This document shows positions 21,601 through 22,140 of a stretch of DNA of 22,140 nucleotides, one piece after another. Origin of the DNA: Apostichopus californicus (lineage: Eukaryota > Echinodermata > Holothuroidea > Aspidochirotida > Stichopodidae); contig JAIPMN010002491.1 in assembly GCA_020650975.1 (NCBI GenBank), positions 3,125-25,264 on the forward strand. The letters are read 5' to 3'. Under the pieces are notes generated by a model, which saw nothing but the letters and a program-made list of their open reading frames with translations, was not told where the DNA came from and did not search any database. How positions within the stretch are numbered: the stretch's first letter is position 1; every line of letters begins with the position of its first letter. The translations under genes and the position numbers were made by a program.

Positions 21601-21964
21601 CAGTTTGAAAGGAGAATACAGATTTTCATGGAATTATACTTACCACTGATCGGTAGAACGAATACGGGAATCCTCTGTTCGGGATCGTAGGCCGCAGATA
21701 TGACGTAACTACCAAACCGATCTCTGGATTGTCGTTTGGGCTTAGGAATCTTGTGTCGTTGTCCGTATGATTGTGAAGAGGCTTCACATATGAGTGGTGT
21801 GCTATGCAGAGGCGGTAAACGTCGATCATATGGACAAACGTCAATATTTCCACAAATATCAGTGACAATATCTTGTTGACTTGTGATGGCGTAGATATTG
21901 ACGTCAGTGGACTCCTGTCGATCAATACTAGCAGGAAAAACGATTCCGTAAAACTCGTCTGTGT
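18656..21964 (-). CDS. Tie-like Ig/EGF extracellular protein, 3' part of the gene (5' end outside window)
   Basis: Five minus-strand exons with good GT-AG sites: 21644-21964, 21013-21267, 20210-20359, 19059-19220 and 18656-18813, which ends in TGA. All introns are phase 1. They give about 348 residues. The first visible exon encodes a cysteine-poor, possibly Ig-like segment. The second is Ig-like (LRWKFNGKG, GKCYFEIKR, DGYYEVFRN). The third is an EGF module (CICPLGFYGQQC). The fourth (FCFADPLGCLCARGYWGPKC) and fifth (CPPGRFGWSC, eight cysteines) resemble the EGF set of vertebrate Tie1/Tie2 receptors. No transmembrane helix or kinase follows, and an AATAAA lies 150 bases downstream, so the product looks secreted. 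The start codon and signal peptide are upstream of the window. The first visible exon has no usable ATG, so its acceptor (ttgacag) is taken as the border. Naming it Tie-like is by family resemblance; orthology is not shown. Confidence 0.82.
19331..19589. repeat. Minisatellite of about 30-bp units in an intron of the Tie-like gene
   Basis: A core ttaagcata (with variants) recurs nine times, beginning near 19351, 19372, 19401, 19434, 19464, 19484, 19513, 19543 and 19572. The spacing is mostly 29-33 bases with two shorter units of 20-21. Full units resemble ccaatatacttaagcatacc followed by accaaacta. It lies in the intron between the exons at 20210-20359 and 19059-19220. Confidence 0.88.
20781..20794. 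repeat. C14 homopolymer run
   Basis: An uninterrupted run of 14 C lies in an intron of the Tie-like gene. A similar G11 run is at 20004-20014. Confidence 0.9.
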
Positions 21965-22140
21965 CTGTCAATGAAAATCATAAATCGAAGCTTGGTACCA
22001 CCATGTAGGCATACTCTTGTATGTGGGATGTTCTTGTAGAACTTCGGAAATGTCTGGTATTGAATACGGAGAGATATGGGTGGGAATTCGGCGGTGTGGG
22101 AGGCATGGAAGCTGGTATTTGGAAGGGGGGGGGGGGGGGG
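21965..22140. other. Intron or upstream region of the Tie-like gene, ending in a G run
   Basis: No exon is visible on either strand. It should be intron upstream of the exon at 21644-21964. The window ends in 16 consecutive G (22125-22140), which may continue outside. Confidence 0.5.

Overview
This window looks like nuclear DNA of an invertebrate deuterostome, most likely an echinoderm and possibly a sea cucumber. The grounds are AT-rich DNA with spliced genes and GT-AG introns, a nuclear gene for a mitochondrial complex I subunit, an intronless-CDS TRIM protein with a beta-propeller-like C-terminus next to a decayed copy of itself, a Tie-like Ig/EGF gene, and a dense mixture of decayed LINE, pogo, hAT and tRNA-SINE copies. 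The species assignment is inference; nothing in the sequence names it.

Layout. 1-1266 (minus): the 3' part of a CR1/Jockey-type LINE reverse transcriptase, frameshifted, whose 5'-truncated end abuts a pogo/Tigger-type transposase exactly at its start codon. 1267-2818 (plus): that transposase, with DD35D catalytic residues and a C-terminal cysteine-rich finger, dead through two stops and one frameshift. 2819-5040: AT-rich spacer with a hairpin/inverted-repeat set. 5058-7253 (plus): an intact 731-residue RING / two B-box / coiled-coil / beta-propeller TRIM protein. 7254-10061: no clear gene, with a nested palindrome near 9.7 kb. 10062-10463: a complete non-autonomous hAT element with 16-bp perfect terminal repeats and an 8-bp target duplication. 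10660-11470 (plus): a TRIM pseudogene, a degraded duplicate of the upstream gene, running into TTACA-rich repeats.

12415-16759 (plus): NDUFB8, five exons giving 185 residues. It has tRNA-derived SINE copies in introns 1 and 4, and a broken partial duplicate of exon 5 just upstream of the second SINE. 16760-18500: spacer with a C-rich tract and a dispersed-repeat remnant with an A-rich tail. 18656-21964 (minus): the last five visible exons of a Tie-like Ig/EGF gene, all in phase 1, ending in a stop with no transmembrane or kinase region and carrying a ~30-bp minisatellite in one intron. Its 5' end lies outside the window.

The genes do not form an operon or pathway. The host genes (TRIM, NDUFB8, Tie-like) look independent, and the interest lies in duplication and decay within the TRIM family, the exon-5 duplication in NDUFB8, and an apparently secreted Tie-like ectodomain.
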